Shown: positions 6,590 through 8,448 of the stretch, in pieces
Position numbering within the stretch: position 1 is the first letter of the stretch
Layout: each line of letters starts with the position of its first letter
Source of the DNA: an uncultured Lachnospiraceae bacterium
GTDB lineage: Bacteria; Bacillota_A; Clostridia; Lachnospirales; Lachnospiraceae
Direction: 5' to 3'
DNA length: 8,448 nt
Assembly (NCBI GenBank): GCA_910588595.1
Contig: CAJUQU010000162.1
Span: forward strand, 1 to 8,448
Made by a program: the position numbers and the translations under genes
Notes under the pieces: generated by a model
The model's database searches: none
What the model was told of the DNA's origin: nothing
Seen by the model: the letters and a program-made list of their open reading frames with translations, nothing else

Positions 6590-7615
6590 ATGATCAACAC
6601 AGCAACGAAGTCAACCGGTGTCATGAACCGTGATTCGATATTATCGATCAATAAACCGCAGCCACAGAGTGTAAAAAATCAGAGCAATATCATGACACTG
6701 GTCAAGAATACAGGCTGCACCGGAACAAGCGGAACCCGTTTCCCTCAAATCCGATCCGGACAGCCGCAATACGGTCAATCGCAAAATCAGATCCCACAAA
6801 CGCCTTCGAGTCAGTCGCAGAACAGGCCTCCGCAGACGCCTTTGGGGCAATCACAGAACAGGTCTCCGCAACCGCTTTCGGGTCAGTCACAGAGCAGGTC
6901 TCCACAGACGCCTTCGGGGCAATCACAACGCAGACCGGCTCCACAACCGCCTTTGGGTCAATCGCAGAACAGACCTCCCCGGCAGCCACAGAACGTCCAG
7001 CCCGCACTGACCGCAGGACAGCAAAACACTGCGAGCACCCCCGGTATGCCTGCTGCAAGACCCATTCCGCCGCTCTCAAACAAGGTGCAGAAAGGACAGA
7101 AAATACTGCTCTCCAACACTGCACTGAGCGCTGTAAACGCGTGCTTTGGCTGGAATGTCACCGACGCGCGGTGCGATGTCGATGTGTCGGCATTTCTGCT
7201 TGGCGCAGACGGAAAGATCATCGGGGATTCATGGTTTGTATTTTATGGTCAGACAATCAGTCCTGACCATAGCACAAGATTTGTGGCGGGCAGTACAGAC
7301 CGCGAAATGATCCAGATCGATCTCAAACGCCTGGATCCTCAAGTGAAAAAAATTGTTTTCGTCCTGACGATCAACGATGCACTGAAAGACAGGCTCCACT
7401 TTGGTATGCTTAAGGACGCATATGTGCGGATCTTGGATCCATCCGGCAGGGAACTTGTGAGCTTTCTGATGACAGAGTACTACAACAATGTCATTTCCAT
7501 GATGATCGGCGAGCTCTATCTGCACAACGGCGCGTGGAAATTCAGCGCTGTCGGAAACGGCGTTGCAAGGGACCTCGCAGGACTGTGCGAACTGTATGGC
7601 GTACAGGTTGTTTAG
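6590..7615 (+). CDS. TerD-domain stress protein with Pro/Gln-rich repeat N-terminus
   Basis: A 341-residue protein in two parts. Residues 1-164 are low-complexity, rich in Gln, Pro, Ser and Arg, with six tandem 12-13-residue repeats (63-134). Residues about 165-341 form a TerD-type beta-sandwich domain: KGQKILLSNTAL, FGWNV, CDVDVSAFLLGADGKI, FVFYGQTISPD, IQIDLKRLD, KKIVFVLTIND, VRILD, and a C-terminal GELYLHNGAWKFSAVGNG. TerD proteins bind calcium and are tied to tellurite, phage and chemical-stress resistance. The usual acidic HTGDNLTG-type loop is replaced by a short RFVAGSTDREM, so calcium binding may be altered. There is no signal peptide, so it is predicted cytoplasmic. It is first in a probable operon with the AIM24 gene. 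The disordered N-terminus could mediate assembly or partner binding, but that is inference. Confidence 0.9.
   Translation: MINTATKSTGVMNRDSILSINKPQPQSVKNQSNIMTLVKNTGCTGTSGTRFPQIRSGQPQYGQSQNQIPQTPSSQSQNRPPQTPLGQSQNRSPQPLSGQSQSRSPQTPSGQSQRRPAPQPPLGQSQNRPPRQPQNVQPALTAGQQNTASTPGMPAARPIPPLSNKVQKGQKILLSNTALSAVNACFGWNVTDARCDVDVSAFLLGADGKIIGDSWFVFYGQTISPDHSTRFVAGSTDREMIQIDLKRLDPQVKKIVFVLTINDALKDRLHFGMLKDAYVRILDPSGRELVSFLMTEYYNNVISMMIGELYLHNGAWKFSAVGNGVARDLAGLCELYGVQVV
6776..6994 (+). repeat. 36-bp tandem repeats encoding QSQNRxPQTPxG
   Basis: Six consecutive units start at 6776, 6812, 6848, 6884, 6920 and 6959. Five are 36 bp and the fifth is 39 bp. They encode variants of QSQNRPPQTPLG, and the last unit is the most divergent. 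Unit number is a likely site of length variation between strains, since every unit keeps the reading frame. Confidence 0.9.
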
Positions 7616-7626
7616 AACATTTATTG

Positions 7627-7638
7627 AAACAATTGTTT
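7627..7638. repeat. 12-bp perfect palindrome between the TerD and AIM24 genes
   Basis: AAACAATTGTTT lies in the 50-bp gap between the two genes. It is too AT-rich and short to terminate. It could be a protein-binding site or chance in AT-rich DNA. A TTGAAA overlapping it could serve as a -35 box, but no good -10 follows. Confidence 0.35.
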
Positions 7639-7665
7639 ATATGAAAATAAAAGGAGTGCCTATCG

Positions 7666-8397
7666 ATGTTGACATTTGAAGTGATTAATGAATTAACCTT
7701 GAAAGTGACCTGCCGCGGAAGTGATGTCCTCTTTACAAAAGCAGGATCCTTCATCTGCGGGGAGAACAACGGACAGAAAAATTATAAATTTGAAAAGCTG
7801 CTCCTAGGACCGCAGCAAAACGCAGGGCAGGCACTGCTGGGATCGCTCATGCGCCGCGTGACGGGTGAAAATCTTCCCCTCATGAAAGTCATGATGAACG
7901 GGGACAGTGTTACATACTATGCAAATCACGCCCAGCACGTGGTGGTGTATCAGCTCCAGCCAGGCGAGATCCTGTCGATCGAGTCGGAGAATATCTTGGC
8001 GTTCACTCCGGACTGCAAGTACGACGTTCGATTTATTGGCTGCGGCGTCATCTCTCAGAAAGGTCTTGCCACCTCAACGCTGACAGGAGAGGGACCCAAC
8101 GCATACGTCGCGATTTTGATCGACGGAAACCCGATCGTGTTGAGCAACATCCAGACACAGTCCACTCTCGCCGTCGATCCCGACGCTGTTGTGTGCTGGA
8201 TGGGGAACGGCTACTGCGACCCTGATGTCAAGATGGATGTAAACTGGAAAACCTTTATTGGCCAGGCTTCAGGAGAATCCTACAGCTTTGAGTGGGGCAC
8301 ACGCCAGCCCGTTACCGTCATCATACAGCCAAATGAGCGCGCAAGCGGTATCAGCATCGGCATGGACGGCGGACGACTTGGACACCGTCCAAACTAG
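7666..8397 (+). CDS. AIM24-family protein
   Basis: A 243-residue protein of the AIM24 (DUF124) family, a double-stranded beta-helix-like fold found in bacteria and named for a yeast mitochondrial inner-membrane organisation protein. Family features seen are the N-terminal strand region, the central PGEILSIESENILAFTP segment (99-115), the glycine-containing FIGCGVISQKGLATSTLTGEG stretch (123-143), and NPIVLSNIQTQSTLAVDPDAVVCW (155-178). There is no signal peptide or membrane helix. The ATG has AAAGGAG 9 nt upstream. It follows the TerD gene by 50 bp on the same strand, so cotranscription is likely. AIM24 genes often neighbour TerD genes in Clostridia to my knowledge; the molecular role is unknown, with membrane or envelope stress the favoured guess. 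The 51 bases after the stop show no terminator or start, so the operon may continue past the window. Confidence 0.85.
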   Translation: MLTFEVINELTLKVTCRGSDVLFTKAGSFICGENNGQKNYKFEKLLLGPQQNAGQALLGSLMRRVTGENLPLMKVMMNGDSVTYYANHAQHVVVYQLQPGEILSIESENILAFTPDCKYDVRFIGCGVISQKGLATSTLTGEGPNAYVAILIDGNPIVLSNIQTQSTLAVDPDAVVCWMGNGYCDPDVKMDVNWKTFIGQASGESYSFEWGTRQPVTVIIQPNERASGISIGMDGGRLGHRPN

Positions 8398-8448
8398 TGC
8401 TCCATCCAGACAGAAATTAGAGTTGTGGACTGCATGGTTCGTGCCAGT

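Noticed and set aside
6776..6994. CRISPR-like array
   Set aside because: The periodic repeats are contiguous 36-bp coding units without spacers and stay in frame inside a protein gene.
6702..7124. Minus-strand frame with repeated APKASVETCSV-like segments
   Set aside because: The apparent protein repeats are the complement of the 36-bp repeats in the TerD gene, which has the real start, ribosome site and domain.

Overview
The window looks like chromosomal DNA of a Gram-positive anaerobe of the class Clostridia, most likely a Lachnospiraceae-type gut bacterium. This rests on purine-rich AGGAGG-type ribosome binding sites, AT-rich intergenic DNA with TATAAT boxes, and moderate-GC genes. The glutamate dehydrogenase also aligns residue for residue with the Clostridium symbiosum type from memory. 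The taxonomic placement is an inference.

Left half, all on the minus strand. An NADP-type glutamate dehydrogenase (gdhA, 106-1461) has its own promoter. Upstream of it lies a Na+/phosphate cotransporter with a C-terminal PhoU-like domain (1706-3484). Between 3533 and 3987 three overlapping open frames chain into what looks like one small gene with two +1 frameshifts, probably a decaying gene of unknown family. A long, nearly perfect inverted repeat (4091-4142) then acts as a terminator.

Right half, a divergent cluster. On the minus strand, a small coiled-coil/zinc-ribbon protein (5952-6362) is followed by an unusual ECF-like sigma factor carrying a C-terminal extension of about 370 residues (4157-5800), which ends at the terminator. 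On the plus strand, a TerD-domain protein with a Pro/Gln-rich tandem-repeat N-terminal half (6590-7615) is followed 50 bp later by an AIM24-family protein (7666-8397). TerD and AIM24 domains occur in bacterial stress and envelope-associated gene sets, so the simplest reading is a stress-response module. The zinc-ribbon and sigma genes may form its regulatory arm and TerD/AIM24 an effector arm. That link is inferred from position alone.

The terD leader can fold into a 14-bp hairpin followed by a short hairpin that buries the Shine-Dalgarno sequence, which suggests post-transcriptional control. No RNA genes, CRISPR arrays, insertion sequences or phage genes were seen.
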